42,636 nucleotides of DNA from Hyphomonadaceae bacterium. GTDB taxonomy: Bacteria; Pseudomonadota; Alphaproteobacteria; Caulobacterales; Hyphomonadaceae. Positions 24,742 through 32,921 of this stretch are shown here, in pieces. The position numbers and the translations under genes are program-made. The stretch is from NCBI GenBank assembly GCA_030696545.1, contig JAUYSA010000157.1:1-42636 (forward strand), in the 5' to 3' direction. Within the stretch, counting starts at the first letter, position 1. Each line of letters begins with the position of its first letter. Below the pieces are notes generated by a model, which saw only the letters and a program-made list of their open reading frames with translations, did no database searches and was not told where the DNA came from.

Positions 24742-24924
24742 ATGAACGCCATCCTTCTCGGCGCCGCCAGCCTCGGGGCTCTGGTCTCGATTTTCACCGC
24801 AGACACGGGCCAAATTGAAGCCGCACAGCGGGGCGAAGATGTGGGTGCGATGGAGCGCACCACGCTGGTCGATACCGGCACGGGTGAAATAACGCAGTTG
24901 AGCGTCATCTCGTTTATCGACTGA
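24742..24924 (+). CDS. Hypothetical protein, 60 aa
   Basis: ATG at 24742 with GGGAGCACCTGCC upstream. The hydrophobic N-terminus (MNAILLGAASLGALVSIFTA) resembles a short signal or anchor. It is followed by a polar region (GQIEAAQRGEDVGAMERTTLVD, then GTGEITQLSVISFID) with beta character. It lies immediately beside the tRNA-Leu fragment, the last chromosomal gene before the element. No family recognised. Confidence 0.5.
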   Translation: MNAILLGAASLGALVSIFTADTGQIEAAQRGEDVGAMERTTLVDTGTGEITQLSVISFID

Positions 24925-24927
24925 CGC

Positions 24928-24984
24928 TGGTGCGGGAGGTGGGGGTCGAACCCACAAATCCGTTAGGACGACGGATTTTGAGTC
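24928..24984 (-). pseudogene. 3' half of a disrupted tRNA-Leu(CAA)
   Basis: On the minus strand this carries the anticodon loop CTCAAAA, the 3' anticodon stem TCCGT, a variable arm, the T-arm GTGGG-TTCGACC-CCCAC, the acceptor strand CTCCCGC, discriminator A and encoded CCA (24928-24930). The matching 5' half (acceptor GCGGGAG, D-arm, stem ACGGA) is 16 kb away at 41045-41086. Joined at the shared 12 bp, the two halves give a perfect ACGGA/TCCGT anticodon stem and GCGGGAG/CTCCCGC acceptor stem. The tRNA was therefore split by insertion. Confidence 0.88.
24973..24984. other. attL core GGATTTTGAGTC
   Basis: Left copy of the 12-bp direct repeat, in the tRNA anticodon loop and stem. Immediately inside the element (24985-25000) the sequence continues as a second imperfect core-like unit (AAAATCTGAGTCC), and AAAATC can pair back with GATTTT. 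That fits a pair of integrase core sites. Confidence 0.8.
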
Positions 24985-25123
24985 ACAAAATCTGAGTCCT
25001 GCCGACTCCTCCCGAGCCCAAATCGTGGCTTACGACCCTTAGTTTTCAAGACAAAATCTCCTCTGTGCTCCCTCTGGCTCCCGACTGCGGTCGGGCCTGG
25101 AGCTTGGCCTTTGGAGAACTTCA

Positions 25124-26269
25124 GTGACAACGAAAATTACGCAGGCCCTGGTGGACAGGGTGATGGACGAGTGCGCGCCTGGCAAACAGGTCTACGACGA
25201 CCAAGTCTCGGGCCTCCGCATCGTGGTGGGCAAGAAGAGCGCCAGCTTCAAGCTGGTAGGCTTCCTGAACGACGGGACGGGTCGGTACTTCTCCTCGATG
25301 ATCGGGCGCACGGACGAGGTGAGCCTGAAGACCGCAAGGACGCGGGCGATCGACCTAAAGCAGAAAGCCCGGCAAGGCGTCGATCCCCGCAAGCCAAAGT
25401 CGACGGTTCCGACGCTGGACGAGGCGCTTCAACGATATCTCGACAGCCGCGGTGCATCGCTGCAGCCTCGTACTCGCGACTGGTACGCCGAGAAGGTGCA
25501 AGGGCCTCTGTCGAGCCTGCGCAAGCTGCCGGTGGACCGCATCGACCGCGAGCAGGTCCGTGCGCTGCACGAGCGCATAACGAAAAAGAACGGCCCTGCC
25601 TGCGCCAATGGCAGCATGCGCACTCTCAAACTTCTACTCAACGACGTGGCGAGGACGGTGGATTTGCCGGCCAATCCCGTCTCCCGCGCCGTGCGGCTGA
25701 ACGAGGAGCGCCCGCGAGACTGGTCGGTGGCCCCCGACGACATGCCCGAGCTGTGGCGCCGCCTCGACGCCATGAGCGACCGCGTGAGGCGAGCCTGCTG
25801 GCTCCTGATGCTGACGACGGGGCTGAGATGTCATGACGCGCGCAGCATGAAGTGGGCGCATATCGACGCGGACGGTATTGTTACCTTGCCGTCGCCGAAG
25901 GGCGGCCCGTCGAAGGCGTTCAAGCTCCCGCTGCCGCGCCTGTTCCTGCAGGCGCTGGAAGAGGTGCGCGAACTGACGAAGCCTTTCGAGAGCGAGTACG
26001 TCTTCGCCTCGGCCGTGAGCAAGTCAGGGTACATCGAGCAAATGAGGAGGACGGACGAGTTCGGATGGGCGCCGCACGCGATGAGGCACACCTACCGGTG
26101 CTACGCTCTGGAAGCGGGCATCGACTTCCAGACCATCACCCTCCTGATGAACCACGCTAACCCCCACGTCTCGTTCAACTACATCACGCGTCACAACATG
26201 ATCGGGCACATGGCGGAGATGCAGGAGAAGGTCTGCGCGAAGCTTGTGAGCTACCGCCGGTCTGCATGA
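25124..26269 (+). CDS. int: Tyrosine recombinase / integrase
   Basis: A 381-aa protein from the GTG at 25124 behind GGAGAACTTCA. It has an N-terminal arm-binding region (DUF4102-like: DQVSGLRIVV, LKTARTRAIDLKQKARQGVDP) and a SAM-like core-binding domain (about 95-180). The catalytic domain has Arg235 (TTGLRCHDARSMKW), His318 and Arg321 (HAMRHTYR), His344 (LMNHANPHVS) and nucleophile Tyr353 (FNYITR). All catalytic residues are present, so it should be active. It lies 140 bp from attL and is transcribed into the element. It converges with the HNH gene, overlapping by 19 bp. Confidence 0.96.
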   Translation: MTTKITQALVDRVMDECAPGKQVYDDQVSGLRIVVGKKSASFKLVGFLNDGTGRYFSSMIGRTDEVSLKTARTRAIDLKQKARQGVDPRKPKSTVPTLDEALQRYLDSRGASLQPRTRDWYAEKVQGPLSSLRKLPVDRIDREQVRALHERITKKNGPACANGSMRTLKLLLNDVARTVDLPANPVSRAVRLNEERPRDWSVAPDDMPELWRRLDAMSDRVRRACWLLMLTTGLRCHDARSMKWAHIDADGIVTLPSPKGGPSKAFKLPLPRLFLQALEEVRELTKPFESEYVFASAVSKSGYIEQMRRTDEFGWAPHAMRHTYRCYALEAGIDFQTITLLMNHANPHVSFNYITRHNMIGHMAEMQEKVCAKLVSYRRSA

Positions 26270-27120
26270 CGGTGGCGCTTGCCATCGTGAAGCGACCCTT
26301 TGATGCGGTTCATGGCCTTCGAAAGGGGGACGGTGTTGGAGTAGTGGAATGCCGCTTGCTGTCCCTTGTCCGAGGAGAGGTCATGCGCTGCGATAGGCAC
26401 GATGTGGTCGATCTCCCACATCTCACCCCAATTTTCCCACGTCATGTTCGGATCGAATAGGCTCTCAAGATAGGTGCGGTACTGCTCGGCAGAGCAGCCG
26501 AGAAGTTCGATTGTTGTTCTCGATTTGCCGGGCGAGCCGACAGCGCACTTGAGGGCCTGTTTGATACGCCCGGACACGACCTTTCGAACCTTGAAAATCG
26601 GATCGTTGGCATATCGATTGTTCTGGTAGGTGTTCGCTTTTCTCTTCGCTCCTTCGGGATCAGCCGCGCGCCAACGCTGCATTCGTTCGCGGCCCCGCTC
26701 CGGATGGTCAAGTTGATATTGGCGGGCCGCTTCGAGTACACGGCAGCGGTTCGCCTCATACCAGCGTCTATCCTTCTCGAAAATTCTCTCTGCGTTTGCT
26801 TCAGCCCAGCGACGGTTGATCTTGCTGACTTGCTCTGCGTTCGCCCGCTTCCAGCGACGGCCTGCTTCTTGACTCTTAGTTTGCCAGTCTTCTGTGTGGA
26901 GCGCCGGGGCAAGCCAGTTATAGACATGCTTGTCGCTCCACTCGAAGCCGAGATGATCCCGAGCTGCTTTTGCAAGTTGCTGCCTTAAGCCGAAGTGGGG
27001 CGAACGTCGCGATTGCGATGTCGGAACGAACGCGATCACGCGAGCGCCCAGCTCGCGCGCTGTCTTCACTCCCTCCAAATGCGGTAGCAGCGCTTCAATG
27101 GTCGTCACGGTCTGGCCCAT
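26251..27120 (-). CDS. HNH endonuclease
   Basis: A 289-aa protein. The N-terminal half has repeated charged RRWxxAN/E units (about 85-175) likely to bind DNA. The C-terminal nuclease reads GCSAEQYRTYLESLFDPNMTWENWGEMWEIDHIVPIA, then HYSNTVPLSKAMNRIKG. It gives the HNH set: Asp-His of IDHIVP, Asn of YSN and the Asn-x-x-Lys of NRIK. Such proteins occur in phages as homing or packaging-associated nucleases. The 27121-27254 gap to the divergent HTH gene should hold divergent promoters. Confidence 0.88.
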   Translation of the reverse strand: MGQTVTTIEALLPHLEGVKTARELGARVIAFVPTSQSRRSPHFGLRQQLAKAARDHLGFEWSDKHVYNWLAPALHTEDWQTKSQEAGRRWKRANAEQVSKINRRWAEANAERIFEKDRRWYEANRCRVLEAARQYQLDHPERGRERMQRWRAADPEGAKRKANTYQNNRYANDPIFKVRKVVSGRIKQALKCAVGSPGKSRTTIELLGCSAEQYRTYLESLFDPNMTWENWGEMWEIDHIVPIAAHDLSSDKGQQAAFHYSNTVPLSKAMNRIKGSLHDGKRHRHADRR

Positions 27121-27254
27121 GTCCTTTCATGCCGTGCGACCAGCTGACGAGACGCCATCGTTTGCCCCGTGCGGTCCCTCCGGGTCCAAATGCTGGTTTG
27201 CGCGATCCTCGCCAGCACGCATCCTGATGCCTGCAATCGCATCAGGAGTTGGAC

Positions 27255-27500
27255 GTGCAGGAAGTTCTGGATCGGCTCGATCGCATCGAGCAAATGCTGG
27301 AGTCGCAGTCGCGACCAGTGGAGTACCTCGACACCGATGGCGCCTCGCGCTTCACCGGCATCTCGGCAAAGCAGCTGGAGAACTGGCGCAGCGACCGCAC
27401 CGGCGGCCCGGCCTATACGAAGCGGGGTCGCTCGGTGTTCTACGCGATCTCGGACCTCAGAAGCTTCATGCAGGCCAAGCGTGTGGAGCCCCTGCAATGA
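27255..27500 (+). CDS. Excisionase/MerR-type HTH protein
   Basis: An 81-aa protein from the GTG at 27255, 6 nt after AGGAG; a TTG at 27249 would overlap that site. N-terminal helix VLDRLDRIEQMLESQ, then the HTH_17 pattern YLDTDGASRFTGISAKQLENWRSDRTGGPAYTKRGRSVFYAISDLRSFMQ. Such small winged-helix proteins act as excisionases or element regulators. It overlaps the next gene (ATGA). Confidence 0.8.
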   Translation: MQEVLDRLDRIEQMLESQSRPVEYLDTDGASRFTGISAKQLENWRSDRTGGPAYTKRGRSVFYAISDLRSFMQAKRVEPLQ

Positions 27501-27850
27501 AAACGTCAGCGACAAGGCCTCCCAATCATCCCAACGACTGGAGCCTTCCCGATAAAAATGCCTTCGTGGCGCTGGTCACCCAGACCTACGCCCGAATGGC
27601 CCGTGGCGAGAACAATGTGGTCGCAGCGCACGAGGCCGCGAGGGAGATCGGGCTGGAAAGCGGCGAGCGGCACTGGCTCACGGACGAGGTGCTGGGCGGC
27701 TGCTTCGGTGTCTTCTACGCGCCGTCATCGGACCTCTACGCCAACGCCCGGGACTTCGTGAAATGGGCGGACGCGCGCGACCTGGCCCACATCGGCCCGG
27801 ATGGCGTGGAGTGGGCCCGCGTGTTGGCGGACGCCGAGACGGATCACTGA
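27497..27850 (+). CDS. Hypothetical protein, 117 aa
   Basis: Starts at the ATG overlapping the upstream TGA by 4 nt. Soluble, helical and acidic (KNAFVALVTQTYARMARGENN, DEVLGGCFGVFYAPSSDLYA, ARDFVKWADARDLAHIG). No recognised domain. Coupling to the HTH gene suggests a role in element control. The 210 bp after it (27851-28060) hold only a small CGCCCG/CGGGCG dyad. Confidence 0.6.
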   Translation: MKTSATRPPNHPNDWSLPDKNAFVALVTQTYARMARGENNVVAAHEAAREIGLESGERHWLTDEVLGGCFGVFYAPSSDLYANARDFVKWADARDLAHIGPDGVEWARVLADAETDH

Positions 27851-28060
27851 GCCATCGTTTCCCGGCCCGCGAGCATTGCTGGCATCCCGGGGCGAAACAC
27901 CTTGGCATGCTGTGAGAGTCGGCCGCCCGACCTCAACGGGCGGGCGACCTAATCTCAGGTTGGCACATGGTTTGCTGGCGTTCGCAGCGTCAGCGTGTGG
28001 TTCACAGACAGGAGATTAGGAAGAGCATCATCCCATCACCGCCTATGGAGGGCGGGAACC

Positions 28061-28291
28061 ATGACCGAACATAACGAGACGGGCGTCGCAGGTACGCCCT
28101 CGAACGAAGCCGACATCATCCTCGCGCCGACCGTGGCCGCGCTGATGGGCATCACTTACAACACCTTCCGGTCCTACAGGGCCAACGCTCGCGGCCAGAC
28201 GCCGCCTCCCCTCGGCAAGAGGGCGAGCAACTACCTCTGGTCAATGAAACAGGTCGAGGCATGGCTCGCCGCACGCAGCGAGCGCGGCTGA
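28061..28291 (+). CDS. AlpA-like HTH regulator
   Basis: A 76-aa protein from the ATG at 28061 behind GGAGGGCGGGAACC. HTH_17/AlpA pattern: IILAPTVAALMGITYNTFRSYRANARGQTPPPLGKRASNYLWSMKQVEAWLAA. In satellites an AlpA-type activator sits just before the replication gene, as here, with the primase-helicase starting 3 bp after its stop. Activation of the replication genes is inferred from position. Confidence 0.78.
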   Translation: MTEHNETGVAGTPSNEADIILAPTVAALMGITYNTFRSYRANARGQTPPPLGKRASNYLWSMKQVEAWLAARSERG

Positions 28292-28294
28292 GCC

Positions 28295-30673
28295 ATGGAC
28301 ATCGACACCAAGCAACTGCGCCGCCTGGCGGACGCGGGCCTGCAGCTCATCCCTCTTCACAGCTGGGACGCGAAGAGCACCGACGCCAAGGGTCGCAAGC
28401 GCGATGACGGCAAACGGCCGCTCGACGCCAGCTGGACCACCCGGCCCTACGACACCCTGAAGGTCGTCGAGCGTGCGGAGCACACCAACTCAAACGTCGG
28501 CGTCCGGCTAACCGCCGAGCAAGTCGTCCTCGACTGGGACCCGCGCGCCGACACCGGCGAATACTCCGACCCCGCGATAAATGCTTTCGTTGAGTTCGTG
28601 CTGTGGCATGGCCTCAACCCCGACGACTTCCCGCAAGTCGAGACGGGCGGCGGCGGGCTGCACATCTACATGGCGAAGCCAGCCGACGTGGCAGTACTCG
28701 GCAGCCTGGAGAACTACCCTGGCGTGGAGTTCAAGACGAAAGGCCAACAGGTCGTGGCGCCGGGCTCGGTCCATCCTAATGGCAAAATCTACGTACTGGT
28801 CGAGGACTTCAACGACATTGGATCGCCCGATCAGGCGCCGAAACATCTGCTCGACGCCATCGTCCGGACGACCACGAGCGCAGCTGTCACCGAAGGCGGC
28901 CAGTACGACCAAGAGCTCATCGCGGCCATGCTCGAAGGCCTCGACCCGGGCGACTTCGGCGAGCACGACAAGTGGCTCAAGCTGATGATGGCGTGCCACC
29001 ATGCATCCGCCGGCGCCGCACGCGAGGAGTTCATCGAATGGTCTACCAAGGACCCGGTGTATCAGGACGACGCCTGGATCATCGGTCGGCGCTGGGACTC
29101 GCTGCACGCGAAGCGGGACGGTGCCACCGTCACCTATAAGTCACTCAACAAGTTCCTGTGCGACGTGGGAAGGGGCGATCTGATCCCCTCTACCGCCGCA
29201 GAGGACTTCGGGGACGACGATCCGGCCATGGCCGATGAGCCGTCGGGCGGAGAGCTGCCTCAGGGACCGCTCACCGGCATGAACGAGAAGTTCTGGGCCG
29301 TGCTCAACGCTGGTCGCTTCCGGATCATGTGGCTGGCGGATGACCCCGAGGAGCCGGGACGCCGCTTCTGGAAGTCGCTGGCGAAGCCGGACTTCGAGGC
29401 GTACCTGTCCAACCGCAAGATCGAGAAGCCTGCGAAGAACAAGAAGGGCGAGACGGTCACCGAGACCACGCCCCTCGCAAAGGCGTGGCTCGACTGGGGC
29501 CATCGGCGCCAGGCGGAGGACGTGGTGTTCGTCCCCGACCGCGAGGTGCCGGGCAGCCTCAACCTCTGGACCGGATGGGGCGTGGATCGCGGTGAGAGCG
29601 GCGAGTGCCGGCTCATGCTGGAGATGATCCGCGACGTGCTCTGCTCGGGCGTGCAGGAGCACTACGACTACCTGATGCGGTGGATGGCCTGGAAGGTACA
29701 GAACCCCGGCGAGCCGAACGAGGTCGCGGTGGTCTTCAAGGGCGCGAAGGGCGTGGGCAAGACGACGCTCGGCGAGTCGCTGGCGAAGATCTTCGGATCG
29801 CACGGCCTGGTGCTGAGCTCGGTGGAACAGATCGCGGGTCGGTTCTCGGGCCATCTCGCGACCGTCTGCTTCCTCTTCGGCGACGAGATATTCTGGGGCG
29901 GCAACAAGACCCACGAGGGCACGCTCAAGAAGATCATCACCGACAGGGAGGTCATGCGCGAGGCCAAGGGTGTGGACATGGTGAGGGCGCGCAACCGCAT
30001 CAGCCTCATGATGGCGACGAACGAGAAGTGGGCCGTCCCGGCATCGCTGGAGGGCGAGCGCCGCTTCTTCGTGCTCAATGTCTCCAGTGAAAGGAAGGTA
30101 CCCGACAGCGCCCCGGCGGACCATCCGAACCGGCTCTACTGGAACGCCGTGCACGACGAGATCAGAGACGGCGGCAGGGCGGCCTTCCTCCGCCACCTGA
30201 TGGCGATGGACCTCGGTCGCTTCCATCCGCGCTCTGCCGTACCGGAGACGGAGGGCATGTCGGAGCAGAAGGTGCACAGCCTCGATCCGCTCCAACGCTG
30301 GCTGCTGTCTGCCACCGAGCTGGGCGTCCTTCCCGGATACCCGAGCACGAAGGACCAGAAGCAGCTTCGCCGTACCGACTGGGAGCTGAAGCAGGACTGG
30401 TCGCAGGTGGAAGCACACGACCCGCCTCGGCTCGACCCCACCTCCGTCATGGAGAACGTCGAGGCCCACTGGTCGAAGCTCCGCTCGCCGGTCCCAGGTG
30501 TGCTGACCGTCAAGAACATGCTGGAGGAGTTCGGCTGGCAGAGCAGGAAGTCGAACGGGGTGGTGACGTGGCGACCGCCGACCCTGGAGCAGGCACGACA
30601 GGAGTGGCGGCGGCGGCTGCCCGGCCTCACGGTCTTCGAGGCGCCGCCCGAGGACGATGAGTGGGACAGCTGA
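28295..30673 (+). CDS. Prim-pol / SF3 helicase replication protein
   Basis: A 792-aa protein. The N-terminal bifunctional primase-polymerase domain (1-195) has catalytic acidic pair VVLDWDP (Asp80, Asp82), GGGGLHIYM (His123) and GVEFKTKGQQVVAPGSVH (Glu145 region). A PriCT-like linker (GDFGEHDKWLKLMMACHHASAG, EFIEWS) spans about 217-290. The C-terminal D5-type SF3 helicase has Walker A GAKGVGKT (483-490), Walker B CFLFGDE (525-531), sensor MMATN (572-576) and an Arg finger near 589. It should prime and unwind element DNA for autonomous replication. Confidence 0.93.
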   Translation: MDIDTKQLRRLADAGLQLIPLHSWDAKSTDAKGRKRDDGKRPLDASWTTRPYDTLKVVERAEHTNSNVGVRLTAEQVVLDWDPRADTGEYSDPAINAFVEFVLWHGLNPDDFPQVETGGGGLHIYMAKPADVAVLGSLENYPGVEFKTKGQQVVAPGSVHPNGKIYVLVEDFNDIGSPDQAPKHLLDAIVRTTTSAAVTEGGQYDQELIAAMLEGLDPGDFGEHDKWLKLMMACHHASAGAAREEFIEWSTKDPVYQDDAWIIGRRWDSLHAKRDGATVTYKSLNKFLCDVGRGDLIPSTAAEDFGDDDPAMADEPSGGELPQGPLTGMNEKFWAVLNAGRFRIMWLADDPEEPGRRFWKSLAKPDFEAYLSNRKIEKPAKNKKGETVTETTPLAKAWLDWGHRRQAEDVVFVPDREVPGSLNLWTGWGVDRGESGECRLMLEMIRDVLCSGVQEHYDYLMRWMAWKVQNPGEPNEVAVVFKGAKGVGKTTLGESLAKIFGSHGLVLSSVEQIAGRFSGHLATVCFLFGDEIFWGGNKTHEGTLKKIITDREVMREAKGVDMVRARNRISLMMATNEKWAVPASLEGERRFFVLNVSSERKVPDSAPADHPNRLYWNAVHDEIRDGGRAAFLRHLMAMDLGRFHPRSAVPETEGMSEQKVHSLDPLQRWLLSATELGVLPGYPSTKDQKQLRRTDWELKQDWSQVEAHDPPRLDPTSVMENVEAHWSKLRSPVPGVLTVKNMLEEFGWQSRKSNGVVTWRPPTLEQARQEWRRRLPGLTVFEAPPEDDEWDS

Positions 30674-30678
30674 TCGGC

Positions 30679-30968
30679 TCACAGTGCTCGGTGGCGGACC
30701 GTTCCGGATTGAGCACTGTGCCCAGTCACTGAAAAAGCTCAGCGTTTCCTAGGCAAAGTTCTCACAGTGCTCATAGTGCTCAATAGTATTTGTTTTTATG
30801 CATGAAGAAGAGACTGCAGCAGCTGGTACGACTGGGTAGGCGCTGTGTTGTTCGTCCGTATACGGAACTCGAAACCGGCGAGCCCTGGAGCCCTGGAGCA
30901 CTTTCGCTTCAGAACCAAGGCGTTGCGCAGTGCTAGCTGGAACCCAGTCCGATCACTGAAGCACTTTC
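30679..30968. repeat. Iteron-like repeats, candidate replication origin
   Basis: TCACAGTGCTC occurs at 30679-30689 and 30762-30772. CACAGTGCTC occurs inverted at 30711-30720, and TCATAGTGCTC at 30771-30781. Weaker relatives lie at 30896-30905, 30928-30936 and 30959-30968. An AT-rich tract follows the main cluster (30782-30806), then a 12-bp palindrome TCCGTATACGGA (30855-30866). The gene-free stretch 30674-31197 lies directly after the prim-pol helicase, the usual site of a satellite or plasmid origin. Regulator binding sites are the alternative. Confidence 0.5.
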
Positions 30969-31197
30969 CCGCCGAGGGGACGCAGCCTGGCGAACCTTGC
31001 AGGGAGCCTTGCAACGCTGGGTTACGGCGCCGAGAACACGCGCCAATCTGAGTCGAGAGTGTGAGACGGCCTCGCGCATATGCGCGCGTAGATCGCCCCT
31101 CATGACGTCTGATCATATGTCCCTCCTACCGGCCCGAAATGCCCTTCCGATCCAAGGCGATGGAGGGGGCTAGTCTCGGAGCCCGACGAGGGGCCCG

Positions 31198-31770
31198 ATG
31201 GAGATCAATGCCGTGACGACTGGAAGACTGCCCGCGGTGATCGAGCGGGAGCGCGACGACGTAGTGGACCGCTTCCTGGAGATCGTCCGCTCGACTGGCA
31301 ATTCCAGCGGCGCCGCCAGAGCCGTGGGGCTGAGCCGCCAGGCGTTCTACGAGCGCGCCGTTCGTGATCCCGACTTTCGGCAAGAATGGGAGCACGCCCA
31401 GCGCCAGTCTCGCAGCCACATCGCCCAGGAGATCATGGATAAGGCGGTGGTGCTCACCGGCCGCGTGATCGAGGAACCGCTCCTGGACCTCCAGGGCAAC
31501 CAGGTCCTGGATGAGAACCTGGAGGCCGTAACGATCCGCCGAGTCGTGGATTACGACGCGCGCATCCTGTCGAAGCTTCTCGATAAGCTGCTCGCATCCG
31601 AGGACGGCGCACCGATCACTGCTGTTCAGGTCAACCTGCCGCCTCCTCCCCCGCCACCTCCGGCCCCTCCGCGTGTCGCGCGCCTGGTCTTCGCGGATGC
31701 TCGGCCTGACGACTCGGCGCCGAGAGTCACCGAAGCGATCCAGGATGCGACCTGGGAGCCTGTGGGATGA
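31198..31770 (+). CDS. Terminase-small-subunit-like HTH protein
   Basis: A 190-aa protein. The N-terminal domain (about 20-80) reads VVDRFLEIVRSTGNSSGAARAVGLSRQAFYERAVRDPDFRQEWEHAQRQSRS, the HTH arrangement of many phage small terminase subunits. It is followed by a DARILSKLLDKLL helix, a run of eight prolines (PPPPPPPPAPP) and a charged tail. No large terminase accompanies it, which is what packaging-redirecting satellites show. It could instead be a general DNA-binding regulator. First gene of a four-gene overlapping run. Confidence 0.65.
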   Translation: MEINAVTTGRLPAVIERERDDVVDRFLEIVRSTGNSSGAARAVGLSRQAFYERAVRDPDFRQEWEHAQRQSRSHIAQEIMDKAVVLTGRVIEEPLLDLQGNQVLDENLEAVTIRRVVDYDARILSKLLDKLLASEDGAPITAVQVNLPPPPPPPPAPPRVARLVFADARPDDSAPRVTEAIQDATWEPVG

Positions 31771-32090
31771 GCGGTATCGTCTTTAAGTTCTTCAGCCTGG
31801 GCGGCGTGATCCTGGAACAGTTCTGCGACCCGGACGCACCAGGCGGCGTTGCGCTTCTGCCAGCCAGGGTCTTCCTGGCGGACCCCAGGGAGTCACGCGA
31901 TGGTTTGGTGGCCGAAATGGCCCGGCGCCTGCCAGCCGAAAGGCGCATCCCCTGGATCGACCACGAGGCGAGAGACCTGGCGGCCCGCACGCTGGGCGCC
32001 GACAACCTGGTCGCCGACGCGGACGCGTACATCCGATCCACGCCCGCATACGAGGGCAGCTCGGACCTCTACCGCGGAGACGACTCGTGA
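31767..32090 (+). CDS. Hypothetical protein, 107 aa (paralogue of the next gene)
   Basis: ATGA overlap with the upstream gene. The N-terminal half is beta-rich (GIVFKFFSLGGVILEQFCD), the C-terminal half helical. EMARRLPAERRIPWIDHEARDLAARTLG aligns with EMERKLPAEKRLPWRDRESHAWAITQLE in the next gene, so the two are tandem paralogues. No known family. Confidence 0.7.
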   Translation: MSGIVFKFFSLGGVILEQFCDPDAPGGVALLPARVFLADPRESRDGLVAEMARRLPAERRIPWIDHEARDLAARTLGADNLVADADAYIRSTPAYEGSSDLYRGDDS

Positions 32091-32380
32091 GGGTCGAGTT
32101 TCCCAGTGGCGTTGGTGCGTGCGCGATCGCCGACCCAGGTGCGCCAGGGCGCTCGACGACGCTGAGCTTCAGGGTGCTGCTCGGCAACGCGTGCGACGAC
32201 GAGGGGATACTGGCGGAGATGGAGCGGAAACTTCCCGCGGAGAAGCGACTGCCCTGGCGGGACCGAGAGAGCCACGCCTGGGCCATCACGCAGCTGGAGC
32301 GCGGTCCCTATCCAGGCATGTCGGAGGAAGAACAGCGCGCCGCCGTCCAGTATGTCAGGGAGACAGCCTACTATGAGTGA
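32087..32380 (+). CDS. Hypothetical protein, 97 aa (paralogue of the previous gene)
   Basis: Starts at the GTG overlapping the previous stop (GTGA). Same design as its neighbour: N-terminal strands (VEFPSGVGACAIAD, TTLSFRVLLGNACDDEG), then EMERKLPAEKRLPWRDRE and a C-terminal helix ending YVRETAYYE. Both members keep E-M-x-R-x-L-P-A-E-x-R-x-P-W. Function unknown. Confidence 0.7.
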   Translation: MRVEFPSGVGACAIADPGAPGRSTTLSFRVLLGNACDDEGILAEMERKLPAEKRLPWRDRESHAWAITQLERGPYPGMSEEEQRAAVQYVRETAYYE

Positions 32381-32675
32381 CATGGATGCCTTGGTGGCTG
32401 AGGCCGTGAAGGACGCGCCGCCTCTTCCCCACCTCACCCAGGGCGAGAACATCGCCAGGGTCGTATGGGCCATGCTCCACATCACCGGAACGCTGGAGTT
32501 CGGCCGGGGATGGGCTGCTCCTGTCGCAAGGGCGTTCGAGCGAGCTGGCCTCCGTGCTCCTTCCGCAGACGTTCTGTACGCTGAAAAATCCTCCCTGCGC
32601 CGCGACCCACGTCACCGTTCCGCGCACTGTCCTGACCCGGCGCTCATCGAGGACGTGCTCTCCGGTAGGGCCTGA
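32373..32675 (+). CDS. Hypothetical protein, 100 aa
   Basis: The ATG at 32373 overlaps the upstream end by 8 nt. Acidic N-terminus (MSDMDALVAEAVKDAPPLPHL), then NIARVVWAMLHITGTLEFGRGWAAPVARAFERAGLRAPSADVLYAEKSSLRRDP. A helical soluble protein, no family recognised. The next 246 bp (32676-32921) have no gene I would call, although frames there stay open. Confidence 0.6.
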   Translation: MSDMDALVAEAVKDAPPLPHLTQGENIARVVWAMLHITGTLEFGRGWAAPVARAFERAGLRAPSADVLYAEKSSLRRDPRHRSAHCPDPALIEDVLSGRA

Positions 32676-32921
32676 CGCCTGGCCTTGGCCGAGTAGCTTC
32701 CTAACGCCTTGGTACGACTCGCCTTCCCGAGCCTTTCGGGGCGCATGTGATCCGCAGTCTGTCGCGCCCGAGGACGCCCGCGTCCTCGAAGGACTCCCAG
32801 GGGAGGCCTGCCATCGTTTCTCGACCGAGGGTTTCCGACGCTGATCGATCGCCACAAGCTGCTCCTCGAACGCACCCATGCCCGCCCGCCCACGAGCGGA
32901 CGCGCGATAGAGGAAAAAGCG

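Noticed and set aside
24928..25013. An intact tRNA at the left element boundary with a GAC anticodon
   Set aside because: The fold is possible, but the D-loop is too short, position 37 is T, and the true partner half at 41045-41086 pairs far better.
29141..30682. 513-codon minus-strand open frame opposite the prim-pol helicase
   Set aside because: It mirrors the third-position GC pattern of the real gene; the plus strand carries the primase and Walker motifs.
32676..32921. Possible extra gene between the 100-aa protein and the coiled-coil gene
   Set aside because: Several frames are open and one ends PEDARVLEGLPGEACHRFSTEGF, but none has a start with a ribosome-binding site. It may be a remnant.
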